Positions 11,216 through 24,054 of a stretch of DNA of 64,000 nucleotides are shown here, one piece after another (position 1 is the stretch's first letter; each line of letters begins with the position of its first letter). A program made the position numbers and the translations under genes. The notes below the pieces were generated by a model. The model saw only the letters and a program-made list of their open reading frames with translations, did no database searches and was not told the DNA's origin. The stretch is from positions 29,487,001-29,551,000 of the forward strand of contig NC_064437.1 of NCBI RefSeq assembly GCF_023343835.1. The letters run 5' to 3'. This DNA comes from Lagopus muta. Taxonomy: Eukaryota > Chordata > Aves > Galliformes > Phasianidae.

Positions 11216-12777
11216 AGACTGACAAAGAGCACACGGCCTGATTTGTCCAGTGGCATTCCATGAGCTACTGCACTACTACCGGTCCAGAGTAGAAACTATG
11301 CAGCTTCAGACCACCAAGCTGCCATCCTGGCACTGTTTTTGTTGAAGGCAGTGCTCCAAGTGCTCCTGCTGTTGCTGACACCTGACGTTGCCCAGAGAGG
11401 ACCTGACCGCTGCACTCCGCTCCACTTCCTGTGCCACACACATTTACAGCCCACCACCCTTCCACCTGCCATGCAAACACACCATCGCATCTTGAACACT
11501 TCAGCCACACTGCTTTCCTCCTCCTCCCCTAACCAGTTCCCATTCCTGCTTCCCATTCTTGTGCCTCCCTCTCCCCCTTTGTTGCTTTTACCCCAAAAGC
11601 CTGCCATCCCTTGCAGCCCTCCGGTTTGCACGAGGCTTTGCATCGCTTCCTTTGTACACAAGCCCCCATTACTGTGCCCCTTGTTGCACCCCTCTTTTGC
11701 AGTACCATTTAGTGATCCCCCCTACTAAAAGTACAATTAGCTCAGAAATCCAGATTGTTTTCAATTAGCATTTTTAATTAAAACACAACCTTGCAGCCAG
11801 TGCTGTGAATCTTTATCACTGAGATACTCCTGGCAGTGAATTCTCTCTCTGTAACATTGGTTTTGCAGCAGTCATTGTTAGCTTTGCCTCAACATCCCTC
11901 TGGGTTCTCTGTATGTGTCCCTTTCCGAAATTGTACTTCTCATTGGGAAACCCCCTCACAACCTTTCCTCTTTGCTTTTGTGTATGGAACACCTGTATTT
12001 TATCCTCCTTCATATGAACTTTATTACAACCTTTGGGCTGTAATACCTCTGGCCATGAAAACACAACTTGCATTTTAAAGTGACACTACTGTATTTTGTA
12101 CCAATCAGTGCTCCTTTGGTCTCTTAGGTAGGACAAGGGGAAGGGGAGCAGCGTGAAGCTGTGTGCATTCCCTACTGCAGGGCCGTGCTGGTGGTGGAGG
12201 GTTGGTTTGCTTTTTCTTGGCAGGGTGGGAAGGAGTTCTGGGTTAGAGGAGCATCCTGATGCCACATGTGGGATCAGCAGCTCTGCCAGAGGAGGAGGTG
12301 AGGCTGCACACTGAGCTGCAGGAGAGGAAGGGGAGGAGGTCCCGGTGTGGCTTTGCACAATGCTCTGCAGCACTGGGTAGCTCGTTCCTGGCTCAGCAGT
12401 GGGATCGGATGAGGAGCAGGGGAGCCGGAAATCTGAGGGTGGAGGGCACTGCCAAACACAGCTGGTGCTTCTCTGTGCAGTTTTGCCTTCCAGGAGGAAC
12501 CCAGAGCTTCCCGGTTTGTTTCTGCTCCTGTAGCATTTGTACGCAGTGTGAGCATAAGGTTCTACTGCCTTATTCTCCTCTTGGAAGATCCTCTGCAGCC
12601 ACAGACATGTGATACAGGCACCTGCCCTTTTTTTTTTGCTGTTTTGTTTTTGTTTTTTAATCAGGACACATCATGCCTGTTGTGTTTACCGTACATTACG
12701 GGTTTGTTTTTCAAGCAGGCTTCAAGCAGTATGCAAGATGCTCACCATATGGAGTTAGCAATAGCTGTTAATTAAGT

Positions 12778-12867
12778 GTGCTCCAACTCTTTTTAAAGCT
12801 GTTATCATGTCCAATTTAGTCTGTGCTCAAACTGTTTTTAAAGCTGTTATCATGTCCAATTTAGTCT
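12778..12867 (+). repeat. Tandem duplication of a 45-bp unit
   Basis: Units 12778-12822 and 12823-12867 share 42-43 of 45 bases, including AAAGCTGTTATCATGTCCAA. There are exactly two copies head to tail, so this is a recent local duplication. Confidence 0.9.
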
Positions 12868-12869
12868 GA

Positions 12870-15800
12870 AACTAAGGTGTTTGCAAAACTAGTTTATGCG
12901 TGCTATGGTTCTAAGTCTTTCTCAGAAATCATTTTCCTTCCAAGGCTGCCTTTTTCACCTTAGAAGAAAAAGGGAGAGATGGCAAGGAATGAAAGGCAGA
13001 TGAAGTCAGCTGTACAAAATTCTTAGCAGGAAAACAAAGACCTGAAGAGCATTGCCCTGATTCTGCTGCCCAACACAGATGGATAAGCTCCTTCACTAAG
13101 TCTAGCTTTTACTGCAGAGGTGGCAGGCATCTGTGCTGTTGTTTGTCTGCAGTCAGGAATGTCACGCTGCCTTTTTTTAAAGACCCATTTACTCTTTCAC
13201 AAAAGAGTATCAATTTTTGATACTTGTTCTGCAAGCTGGGGAAGAATAGCTTACAGAATGCTAACTGCTGCAGAGGACAGGTTGGAAGACAGCTGCTCCA
13301 CACGCCCATCATGCCACAGCAGCTCCTTGCTGGATGTGCCTGGGATAACTGCTTGGCTCCTGACAGCAATCCCCTCACAATGGGGAGGAAAGCAGCACCT
13401 GCACAGCTGGTTTTATGAGCACTAAACAAGCACAACTATAATGCTCAAGGGAGTCTGTCTTAAAGCACAGTCACAGAATGTGTTTGTTATACTGAAGACT
13501 AAAGGCATCAGGGAGAAGATAGATAAAACTCCTCACTGGCCCACGCTTCAGGATTTGTGGTATGTTTTTCTGCAAAAATTTACAGTTGCTGTTTTTAAAT
13601 TTGGAAATAGACAGTAAAACATACATGGAAAGGGTTAAGAAGTCAGAGTCTCCGTAGCTACAGAAAGATGTTGGATGCCTTCTTTCTGTGGGCATTTTGT
13701 GGAAAAGTGACTTGAGTAGCTTAAATGTCTGCCTTCTGGCACAAAAGCAAAATGGAGCCAGGAATGTATTCTTACTTCCATAATAGCAGTGTCAGAAGGA
13801 AACATTCTGAGACTTCTTGTAGGGGTGCCCATGTGCTGTCTCTCAAAAACTACTCGGGAGAAAGACATGAGAGGGGTGTGCTCTGCCAGCTCCAGATCCT
13901 GAGTTAACACGAGATCTGTTTAGGAAAGACAGGGGTGAACTGAAGATGTTACGCACAGGCTTGAACGCTAGAAGGAGGTACAAGCACACTGAAAGCATGA
14001 ACTCTACGCTGCTGAAAAACAGTGTTTCGAAAGCTGCCAGGGCTATGACTGAGGGCTCCTGGGATTGTGCTGCAATTTGCATTTGGCCACAGAGGATGGA
14101 TTTCCCAGGCTGACACAAACCTTAGAAACTCGGTCTCTTTCAAACAGCTGAGGATGTTTCCATTCTTATAGCTCAGCCCTGAAGTCTTGCTGGTTAATTT
14201 CCTCTAAACTATGCAAAGCAAGATGCAGTGCAGGTGAGCAAACACTCCACATCTGTACAGCACTGCATCTAAGGGACAGCTTTTATTTAGCTGGCAAGTG
14301 TAACTGCTTCCTGAGGAACTGTAAAGCCATCAAAGGCATTCCAAACCATCTCTTACTTTACATTAACACATCACTGGCCTCATCTCACTGCTATGTTTAA
14401 TTTCTAGAGCCAACAGGTCTGTCCAGCAGCTCTGCTTAGAGGAGAACCAAAATTTGTTTCAGACACGTGTCGTGAAATCTGGAAATCCCTGATGTTTCCA
14501 AGTGCAGGCAGTACAGGCAAAGATAGATGTCAGATGGCTTTATACACCTCGTGTCTGCCTGCCTAACCGGGAAGGAACAGCATGGTTGTGTGGCTAAACT
14601 GAGCCCATCAGGGAAATGTATGTTAGTTGAGTCCTCAGAGTCCAAAGCGAGTGGGAATTCGCTACAACACTTCAGGCACAATTAGGGTAACTTAATTTCA
14701 GCAAGTTTTTAATTAGTAATAATGGAAAAAAAAAAAAAAACCAACACCCAAACAATTATGACAGGTGCTGCAATAGAAACTCCTCTTCACTTTTCAGATG
14801 GAAAGTCAATGACTGTGTGCAATTTCTCCTGTAAAAGTGTGGGACCTTCTTCCACTTCAGTGTCTCTGCTGTCTGACACAACGGGAGAGCTGCTGTGGCC
14901 TCGTGTCCATGCCTGTGCCTCCTCCAGGGTGAGTAGCTTTGTGGGAGGAGAAGACACCCACAGGGTCTTGGACCATAATAAAGAACTGCATCCTGTAAAG
15001 GAAAAGCACAGATAAGAGGGACGATTAGCAAGCAGTACACAGTCATCACAGATCTGAGGGAGGTGCTCTATTTTTCTAAGTTTTGGCTATCCTAGCCACT
15101 GGAAGATGATGTCAAAACAACCGTTTTGTCACAGGTATGTTTATGGCAAAGGACAGACATACTCATAAGTGAGAGCAGCTTACTGTATTTAAGCAAGTAA
15201 ATAAAACTCCTAACTAGTCGAGACAGGTCAGTCAGAAACCTTCACTGCCATACTTGTATCAAGCTTCATCTGCATGCACAGTATTGTGATGGTAGTGAGA
15301 GTTTTCTTATTAAGAGGTCTGGGTTTGGTCACTCCCAGGATTCAGCAACAGGAAACGCTGCACACGACTGCAGCAGCTACAACCCAGTGTGCAGGTGGAC
15401 ACAGAGAACTGAATCTAGCTGTGTCTTGCTCTCAGCCTGCTTTCAGCCTGTGCTTGTTTTTGGAGACAAACATTTAGATTTCTACCAAAGTAGCTGACAG
15501 TGCCAGCTGCTAGGATCTCTGAAGTCTCTCAGTGTAGAGCAGTGCAGGTGAGCACGAGGAGTCTGCTCTAAGAGCTGTCCCTATTTGTCCTTTGTGTGGT
15601 TAGAGGGGCTGCCTTGCCGGAGCAGTATTGCCACGCTTAGCTGATTCTCTGTGACATTCCCTGACCCTCCTGCTTGAGGGGAAGCAGACAATGTGAACGT
15701 CTGAATCATTAAACAGCTAGCCAAGGTGATATGCTCCATTCTACAGCCTGGATCATCGTTTGGCCCAGGCGCTTTGCATGTTGATCTATACCTGGCAGAG

Positions 15801-16290
15801 CTCAGCCTGCTGTGGGCTGCTCCTGTTCAGCCAAGCTAACCGCTGCATCCTGCTGACATAAAAACTGCCTTCCAGTAGGAACAAAAGCTGCACTTACAGC
15901 AACTGTGCTATCCAAAGAAGAGCAACGGTTGTATAAAATGGGAAGAAGCAAATATTCTGGAAAAGCAGCTATCTATACTCCACCAGTGGCAATAACTGCA
16001 GTGACTGCAAATCTCATTGGAAGGTTGGGGTATCAAAGCAGATGGAACAAATTTAGTGCAAATAGTGGAATAATAATTGCTTGTGCTCTTCACACTTATT
16101 CACCTATCATGCAGAGGAAACTTTCTTCCTGTTGCAACTCTGTTTGTTTCCACTAAATCAGGTACACTCACGGTCTTAGCATTTACTCAAGAAAAGCTGT
16201 AGCTTCCAGAGCTGGGCACAAACATGTTGCACCTAATTCTTCATCCCAGAGCCACAAATCAGCAGCGCAGGCAGAGAACTGGGCAATAGG
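12870..16290. other. Unique sequence, nothing recognised
   Basis: No repeat family, long frame or promoter stands out. A short 83-codon frame at 15905-16156 lacks any recognisable motif and is not supported. Confidence 0.4.
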
Positions 16291-16294
16291 CATA

Positions 16295-16560
16295 AGGCCT
16301 GTGCAGTGCCGGTCGCGCGGTCACGTGGTCGGCGGCGGGCCGCGAGGGCGGCGCGGTGCCGGGTTTGTCCGCTCCTCCTGGCCGTGTCATGCGTTCGTGG
16401 GGTCCGGGGCCTCCCGGGGTCGGTGCCGCTTACGTACGGGATAGGGACGGAGGGCCAGGATCGGCAGCAGCGGAGTGAGCGGGGCCGGTGGGCGTGGGCG
16501 GGGAGGGAGAGCTCTCGGGGGTGAGAGTGGCGAGAGCTGGGAGTGGGAGGGAGGAGCGAG
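16295..16560 (+). promoter_or_regulatory. CpG-island promoter-like block
   Basis: This is very CpG-dense sequence with an E-box CACGTG (16322-16327) and GC-boxes (GGGGCGGG-like runs near 16495), set in otherwise AT-rich DNA. Candidate donors follow (GGG|GTGAGA at about 16521), and an acceptor TTTCGCAG ends at 16589. A rightward direction is inferred from these sites. Confidence 0.5.
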
Positions 16561-17448
16561 CATCCTCCGAACGGCGTTCTGTTTCGCAGTTCTTGTCCTC
16601 AGCCTGATTTCGCTCTCCTTTCCCTGGCCGAATTCCGTGCCACGTTACGCGTCCTCCAGGGGGAGGTTGGAGCTGATGGGCAGCCGGCGGCTGGGGGCTG
16701 TGCGGGGTTCTTGTGCCACTGATGCTGCAGCAGCGTGTCCTCCGTGCTCCCTTCGCTGAGATGTGCTGTGTGTGCTCTGTGGCTGTGCTGAGGCTGCACG
16801 TAAGATATCATGGTTGGTGTCTGCAGATTCGTGAAAGAAATTTACACTTGCATTCCGAAGACGATGCTCTCCTCTCTTTCCCCCTCCTCCCCTCCCCCTC
16901 TCCTGATTAATGTAGAAATGCAAAAGTCTGAGAAGGAACTGGATTTCAATTCATGCTGCTTTTTTTTTTTTTTTTTCCCCTTACTCTCTTTTCCCCCATA
17001 TGTCACCATGTGCACATTATCTGCTAATTGTACTTTCAACGGTGATTATTTTTCTTATGATCCTAACACTGTGAATTTCTCAGTGGTTGCTGAGATGAAG
17101 GTAATCATAAATACAGGTTTTAGCATTATTGTATCGAGGAACAGAAAATGTCCAATAGCTAATCACATTCTGCTGCAAAAAAAGAAAGCATAGTCTCTTT
17201 TTAAAAAAGCAAGAGACAGAGTGCTTCCCCCCAAAAAAAGGGAAACATACCCAAACGTTTATGCTGAGTTAACACGCTGAGAATGAAGAGTGGCAGCTTT
17301 GCTTCTTCCCTTCACTACTTGTTTTGGTTTGAAGTACAGAGGAAAGGATGTGTGAGCCATGCTGGAGCAGTGTGCCTGCCTGCATAGTGTGGCAGTGAGC
17401 AATGCAAAGAATTTTATAATGTCTTTATAATGTCTGTCTTCTTTCTAG

Positions 17449-17562
17449 ATGGCACTGAGTTATCTGAGATGCGCTATGGAAATGATGAGAATGACTTCTG
17501 AGGCTGTGAGCGGTGGCTGATGAGAGAAGCTAAAGAGAGGAACCTCAAAATTGAACTGACTG
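17449..17562 (+). pseudogene. Degenerate exon-like segment
   Basis: The segment is bounded by a good acceptor (TTCTTTCTAG at 17448) and a donor (CTG|GTAAAT at 17562/17563). One frame reads DGTELSEMRYGNDENDF and stops; after a one-base shift another reads ERWLMREAKERNLKIELT up to the donor. Two coding-looking, charged halves in different frames suggest an exon disrupted by a small indel. It lies about 1 kb downstream of the 16.3-kb CpG block and could belong to the same decayed gene. I do not recognise the family. Confidence 0.35.
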
Positions 17563-18639
17563 GTAAATCCAAGCCTTAGGGTTTATATGCTCTTTGTTCT
17601 AACAAACACTGACCCTTAATTACTTTAAGGAACCGATGTTTTTATGTTGCACTAGACAAAGCAGGGAAGCTCTAGGACTTGGTATCCTTGCATTGATGCT
17701 ACTCTCAGACTGTTTCTGCTTTTCTGTAGCAGCATAGCATCCTCAGCAATGGCTTCCCAATAGTCTTCTCATGTCAAACAATGTTAATGCTTAGACCTGA
17801 TCTCAGTGGTGAATATAAATGATTTATGGTTAGGGCTGCATTTCTGAGTTTTCACTGTCTGCAGTGAAGCTTCTCAAGTTACGGTTCCCATCCCACTGAG
17901 AAAGTCTGCCCTTTGTGTTGCACTGTGGGAAGGTACATACAATGTCCATCTCTTCTGGACTGTTTCCCTTCCTGCTGCTGACTGTTTCAGTCAATGTCAC
18001 TCTTGCACTCTGGTAACGCGTTGATGCTTGAGAAATGAAGCTTGGAGGGGGTGAGGTGGGAGGTGTGTGTCCGATACGAGTTTTTGCCTTGCTGTGCTTT
18101 TACAGTAGAATATAAGTTCTGCATGTGAAGTATTTAAGTAACGTCTTGTTTTCGTGTTGTTACTGACATTCTGTATGGCTATGTCTTGAAGTGAAATCGT
18201 GGAGAAAAGCATTGTCTGCAAGCTGTAGAGACGACGTTAATAGCATATAACATGTGAAGAGGCCAAGCGTTGTAGAGAGCTCTCACAGCATGGGTGTTCT
18301 TTTCAGTAAGGCTGCAGGCTGCAGGCAGAAGGATGAGAGAAATAAGCACCTTGAATTTTCATACAGATTATTTCCCTGGAGGGCTGATGAAAAAGTTCAG
18401 TAATTATGGTGAAATATTTATTTATGTGTATGCACTACTACTTTGTATATCAACAGATACTGACTTCTGTTTACTTTTTGCTTTATAGATATGCAATGAA
18501 GGGACATTTCATGGCAAATGGATGAAAGTATGTCTGTTTTCCTTCTTAAAAGTGAAATGTGCTTCTGAAGTTCCCTTGTTATCACTTTGTGATGTGCTTT
18601 GCTTGTCTGATTTTTCTGTAGAGAAGAGACCTTCATCCT

Positions 18640-20340
18640 GTGACTACTTTGCTTCCTGACCTCTCGTGGTAGCTGCAGGCATGAAGCACTAACAGCAACA
18701 CAGGGTCCTTAGACTTTTTTTTTTTAATCTTTTATTTTATTTACTAAGCTTTTATTTTGAACTTCATAAGTCAGTGTATACTAAGGAGGGCATTTTAAAG
18801 GAAGCTGCAATTGAACCGTATGAACTCATCTTCTTACTGGTTGGAAAACAGCTTATTTTGTAAGTCAGAGATCCAGAATTCTTTCAGATTCTCAAGTGTT
18901 CCAGTGGATATGATGCCCTTTAATTATTGATGTACAGCTGCAGGCTTTCATTACATGGTCTGATTTACTTTTTCCATAAAGTAAGAGCTCAGTATTTTAA
19001 CTGTGCAAAAGTCAATACCTAGTTTAGAACATGAATTGGAAAGAGACAGTATTTCACATTGGGTAACACTGTGCTGTCACTGTTTCCTTCCCTGCAACCC
19101 CTGTTTGGAAGCTCACTTCTCTTCAAGTTATGTTATGCTGAAGTGGAATCTTAATATAAGTTCTACTATATTCATTATTCATGTCCTTGTTGCTGCTTTG
19201 AGGCTAAGAAGGAAATGCATTTCTTCTCAAAAGAAGGTAAGGGCTAAGCTGAGAGTGAAGAAAACTGCTGATTCTTTTTTTCCTCTCCACGCACAACTTG
19301 GCAGAAATTGGATCCCTTCTGCTTAAAATCAGTCAGTCAGCAGCTATTAGAAAAGTTCATTTAGTTTTTGTATGCTGTACACCTTGTGTACAGTTGTGTC
19401 ATTTGTCCATGGCAGCATCTGCAACTATTTTATTCAGTGATTAGTTTTAGCAGAATAATACAGAAAATGGTGTACAACAGTTAAATGTGACGTGACATTA
19501 GGAGGGAAAAACCCTTTGTAACTTCAGTGTCCTTCACAAGGCTGGCATAGATAACATTCTGCCTGCTCCAGGAAGTGCTCTCCTCTGAAACACTTTATCT
19601 TCATTTGTATGTAAGGCTGTGTGATACACTTGTAGTCTGTTAAACTGATCTATGGTCAGAGTTTATAGCAGGACAGGTAAGCAGGAATTTTATAAAGAAA
19701 CTTCCTTAGGCATTGAGCTAATAAACTCTGATCACCTGCAAGAGGCTTTCTGAGAAATAGCAATTATAATATGGTGTTGCATAACTAATTTTTCTGTGGT
19801 TGTTTTGTTCCTGATTTGCCTACAGTAGGCAGGACTTGGCACCTCAGCGAGTTTATAGTGCTTTAGGAAACATGCATTGCATACTTTAATTACATAGACA
19901 CGTTTTACATATGGACTTGTATTACTCACTTCCACCACTCTGTTTTCAGAGAAACTGGTGAGATCCAGAAGCTCACTAGATCTCTGTACTTTTTTGTTAC
20001 AATAATGTCTGGATTCTCAGTTCCCATTTAGTTGTGATGGCAGTGCAGTGTTTGGGAAGCATGCAGCCAGCTGACTTGTTCTTCTCGATCTGGGTTTTGT
20101 CTCACAGTGATCGTGTTTTTACCTTTGTATAATCAGTAGTCTTCATTAGGGAGGAAGTCTTGTGAAGGAAATGTTGGTCACTGTCAGTGAGTCGCTCTGC
20201 AGCTCTTGCAGCTCACCCAGCATGCCTTTTGCAGCTCAGCTTGTTGCCAAGGCGTCCAAAAAGAGCCGAGTTGGGTGCTAAGTCGTAAATGAAGCTGCAT
20301 GTTTCAGTTGGGACCTTGTGCTGTATCTTGCTGTTGATAA
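18640..20340. other. Unique AT-rich sequence, nothing recognised
   Basis: It contains a T-run at 18715-18726 and ordinary AT-rich sequence. No transposon, exon pair or conserved frame is supportable. Confidence 0.4.
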
Positions 20341-20499
20341 TAAATATTGAAAGCTTGGCCTAAGGCAGTACAAGACTGTGCTGCTTCTCCTTTAGCGTGT
20401 TAAGGTTACAGGTCACCAAGGGCAATATCAGAATGAAGCTTTGCTTTAGCAAGCTGTGGTGGTGGCCCCGCACGGCCTCCTGCACGATCTGCCTTTCCT

Positions 20500-20724
20500 G
20501 TTGGCCATACCTGCCTATTCCGTCATTTCGTTGGCTGCCGCCGCCGCCGCCTGTTATAAGCATGCCCCGCCTCCGACCCTTCTTCTGGGAGAGCCCCGCC
20601 CGCCCCTTCGCCTCTGCGGAGCCAATTGGCTGCCCTGGCCGTCACTTAAAGCTCGGGCGGAGGGGCAATTAGGCGAACGAGGCTACGCGTGGTGTCTGCT
20701 CCGCGCGTGCGCGGTCCGAGTGAG
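20500..20724 (+). promoter_or_regulatory. CpG-island promoter and first exon-like block
   Basis: The block contains a GCC-trinucleotide run, GC-boxes (GCCCCGCCCGCCCC near 20593), a palindromic CCAAT site (GCCAATTGGC at 20621-20630) and dense CpG. It ends in a strong splice donor GAG|GTGAGT at 20724/20725. A matching acceptor (CTCTCGCAG) ends at 21126, indicating a rightward transcript. Confidence 0.6.
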
Positions 20725-21126
20725 GTGAGTCGGGGTAACAGGCGTGCGGAGGCGTGACGCCACCCGGCGCGACGGACAGCAGCTAGGGTGTGCGTCACGT
20801 GACCAGGGGAGCCGGCTGTACAGGGCTGAGGAAACACAGGTCCTCGCGGGGCTGGGCGGTGGGTCTGGCGCGTTATTGGGACGCGGGAGTCACGCAGGGC
20901 CAGGAAGGGAATCCAAGGCGTCCTGCTGGAGCTGCTGGTGCAGGACGCGTTCTGGGGGCCCCGTGGGGCTGGGAAGGGGGTGGAGAAGGCACGGGGGCCG
21001 GGGGGTCACGGACCTGTTTTGCGGGGTATTCCCCTGGGACTCGGGAGAAGGGGCAGCGGTCTCCGTGCCTGATGGGGCCGTTCTTCCCCCGAATTCCACC
21101 TCCTCCCTTTTGTTCCCCTCTCGCAG

Positions 21127-21900
21127 ACCGTGACCTCTCCTCTTTACCTCACGCTGGTGCGGGGCGAGGCCTCGGAGATGACTCAGAGCCGGAGCCGGGG
21201 GGGGAGCGCGGCCGGGATCCCCACAGCAGGGCTGAGGGTTCCGCGGGAGGCGTCGGAGACCGAGGAGGTGGAGGAGGATAGTGCGGCCCAAGTGCCGCTG
21301 CCAGGGGTGTCCCTGGGGGGCCCCTCACTGCTGCAGCAGTGGCTGGGGGTGGGCGAGGGGTGGCTGTGGGGCGCGATGGCTGAGATGCTGGGACGTGGTT
21401 TCAGTGCAGCTGTGCGGCTGCTGGAAGGCCTGGGGGGGGCCTCTGGGCTGAGCCCGAGCTGGGGCAGTTGCTACCACGCGCTGCCTGTGCCTGATGCGCC
21501 GTGACCTGCGCGCCGTGTCTGCCGCCGTGGCCACCATCACCGCTGCCACCTGCTGCCTGACATCCACGGGGAGCTGTGAGAGGGGAACGCCAGCGGGGTG
21601 GTGTTGGCAGCCGCAGGGAGCTCCTGGCGTCGTCATTGCAGTGTTGCTGTCACTGGCCTCCAGCACCGTGTCCGATGGACTTGGGGGTTGTGGTTGTCGC
21701 TGATGGCGTTCTCACTGTCGCTGCATTTCCAGTGCTGTGTCCCCTTGAGCTGATGCTGCCATCGGCTGTGCCCCTGTGCTCAGTCTCAGGGGAGTGGTTT
21801 TGTGAAGGGCACAGTGGGATTGCTTTCATAAAGATTCTGGACCTCGGTTTCCTGCCCATATCCAAATTAGAATGAAAAACAGTATTAAAGATTCATCTTT
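21127..21900 (+). CDS. Possible second exon with a 108-codon frame, unknown protein
   Basis: This exon-like block begins after the acceptor CTCTCGCAG at 21126 and is preceded by a CpG-rich promoter block. The first ATG (21178) opens a 108-codon frame ending at TGA 21502-21504. Residues 1-40 are polar, with an acidic patch (ETEEVEED, residues 27-34). Residues 50-86 are hydrophobic and amphipathic (LLQQWLGVGEGWLWG, then AAVRLLEGLGG), which could be a membrane-associated helix pair. A variant polyadenylation signal ATTAAA lies at 21884. No homologous family is recognised. High GC content makes chance open frames common, so the protein remains uncertain; the splice and promoter context is the main support. 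Confidence 0.35.
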
Positions 21901-23149
21901 TGAGAAAGAACCTCTGAGCACTTGTAGCTGGCAGTGCTTTGATATTCTAGATAACTAGAATAAAGCTGGGTGATGCTGACTGATAGCATCAGTTGTGAGC
22001 ATGCTCTACAGAAAGCTTCCTTTTGTGGGAGTGAGGAAACAAAATGTGTGGGGTTAATATGGGGTTACTGGAGTCTAGGATTCTAGAGTCTGAGGATTGT
22101 ATGAGGATGCTACGAGGATACTAGCTCCTGTGAGTGCAAGTTCTGTTATTTCACATCCTGTGATTGTTTCCCAATTCTAGATTCTTTGATTCTGTGATGA
22201 TTCTGGGCTTCAAATGTGTGGTAATTCTGATTCCTCACTAAAAGTAGAGACTCCCAGATTTGTAGCTACACAATACAATTCATTTCCATATCCACCCCTT
22301 TGCATACCGTGTGGCATAGTTCTGAGTGCCTGACGCAAACCCAAGCAAAATCAATTTCTGTAGGTTATTTAAAAAAATAATAATGAAAATAAAATCTTTG
22401 CTGTTGTTTCTGCTCCCTGTTCCATTTATTTACATTCTGCCTTACTTCGTATGTAACAGATAATACCCTTTTTCCCTTTCATCCTTGATGACTCCTGATG
22501 GTCCCTTGTTTCTCAATTATAATGGGCTCTCAGTGTCATGAGCCCATTTATATAAGAATTTGGGAGTGGCTTTCACTCCATGAATCTTGTAATAGTTAGT
22601 GTCCCTAGTTGCTATCATGTGGACTTCACCAATTTATAACAGATACAGCTACAATATATACTTCTAAGGGGGAAGCAGGAACGTATTTGTTGATGAGCAT
22701 AGATATGCTGTAGTAGATATAACAGTGACTTAACAAGACTGGAGATGGCTGGATGCACTTGGTTATTTTCCACATAGAGGGCAAGGTTACACACACACCT
22801 AGAGGATGCTCTCCTGCTGTTTCATGAGGATCAGAGCCAAGCCCATTGCTGTGTGAACTCTTCAAACCACAGAGGTAAGGTTCCTCAGCACAGCTGGATC
22901 CACTCCTAGTCCTAGACGCGTTCAGGAGTTTGTGTCTCGGGGATCCTATGTGCACAAAGATATAACATATAATCTGTATAATGGACTATTTGCATGTGAG
23001 GAGGGAATTTATAATCATGCAGATGTTCAGCCACTGTTCTGTGGCAAATGGTTGGACTGTGCAGCCATCCCTGAGGCAATCTACAGAAAGTATCTTGTCA
23101 CCTCTGCCATGTTCCTCTGCAGTTGGGATAGTGGAAAATGCACTAGCTA

Positions 23150-23900
23150 AATCAATTACAGCACACCCACTTCTGGAATGTTTCTGAACTTATCTTAAAG
23201 CAATGGTTACCTGCTACAGCGGCTGTGAGAGGTGGGGTGTGCTTATTTAATTCCCTCCACAACCCATCACTTTTTGACAGGCCATATTGGATTGTTCCAA
23301 GCTGTAGTAGTTGACTTAAAACTCCTGCATCCAATAAATCATTAATTGTCCTGGATATCTCTTCATGCCCCCCCCCCCAGGGTCCTATTTCATTGTCACT
23401 ACTTCAGTTGCAGAAGGAATCTGCACAGCAGGCATTTTTACTTTTCCCACTAAAATTGTCAGACCACTAATGCAATTCTTTATTCCAAATTGGTGCGGAC
23501 TGCTGCGAAGATTCAAGGTGAGTCCTTTTGGAATACCTATCCCTATGATGTTTTCTGGGACAGGGACAATTGTGACAGGATACAATTACTTCGAGAGGTT
23601 TCCTGTTTTCATTTCTATTTGTGTTTCACAGGTTGCATTTGTTTCCCTCCCAACCCTATTACTGGTTGTCCTTTAGATTTCTCGGGGTTCCCATATACTA
23701 AGGAGGCCTCTGCTCCGGGGTCGTTTGAGGCTCTGCAGTTTTTTTGGAAAAACTGTGAGGACCAGTTTTTCCAAAATGTCTCCTCCCAGGGATACAAATT
23801 GGAATATGGTTCCCAATCCTTCTCCCTCACAACAGCCAAACCACTCGCATCAGGTGTTCTGCAAATAGGTAAGACGTCCCATTGAGTGCAGTAGGTGGAA
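23150..23900 (-). pseudogene. ERVL-like retroviral pro-pol (5' half) remnant
   Basis: Read on the minus strand, three consecutive peptides follow retroviral order. A glycine-rich stretch near 23620-23840 includes PVIGLGGK. A protease C-terminal segment at 23385-23585 includes the TIVPVPENIIGIGI stretch that resembles the IIG motif. A reverse transcriptase N-terminal segment at 23150-23335 includes LWRELNKHTPPLTAA, the family fingers motif. Frames are broken by stops and shifts. The class III (ERVL-like) assignment rests on the fingers motif. The catalytic palm is not found downstream in this orientation. Sequence from 22620 to 23150 may belong to the same element but shows nothing diagnostic. 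Confidence 0.5.
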
Positions 23901-24054
23901 TTGTTCCCTGGTCTTTTGCTTTAGAATTTGGCACCTTCTTGCTAGGGTTTATTTAACCTTCTGTGTTTACGTGTTCTCTGTAATTCAGGAAGTGGAAAAC
24001 CATCAATCTTATCGTGAGAAATCCTGTCTCTTAAGAAAGCTGTAAACAATTCTT

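Noticed and set aside
15905-16156. An 83-codon plus-strand frame
   Set aside because: It has no motif, no promoter context and the length is expected by chance.
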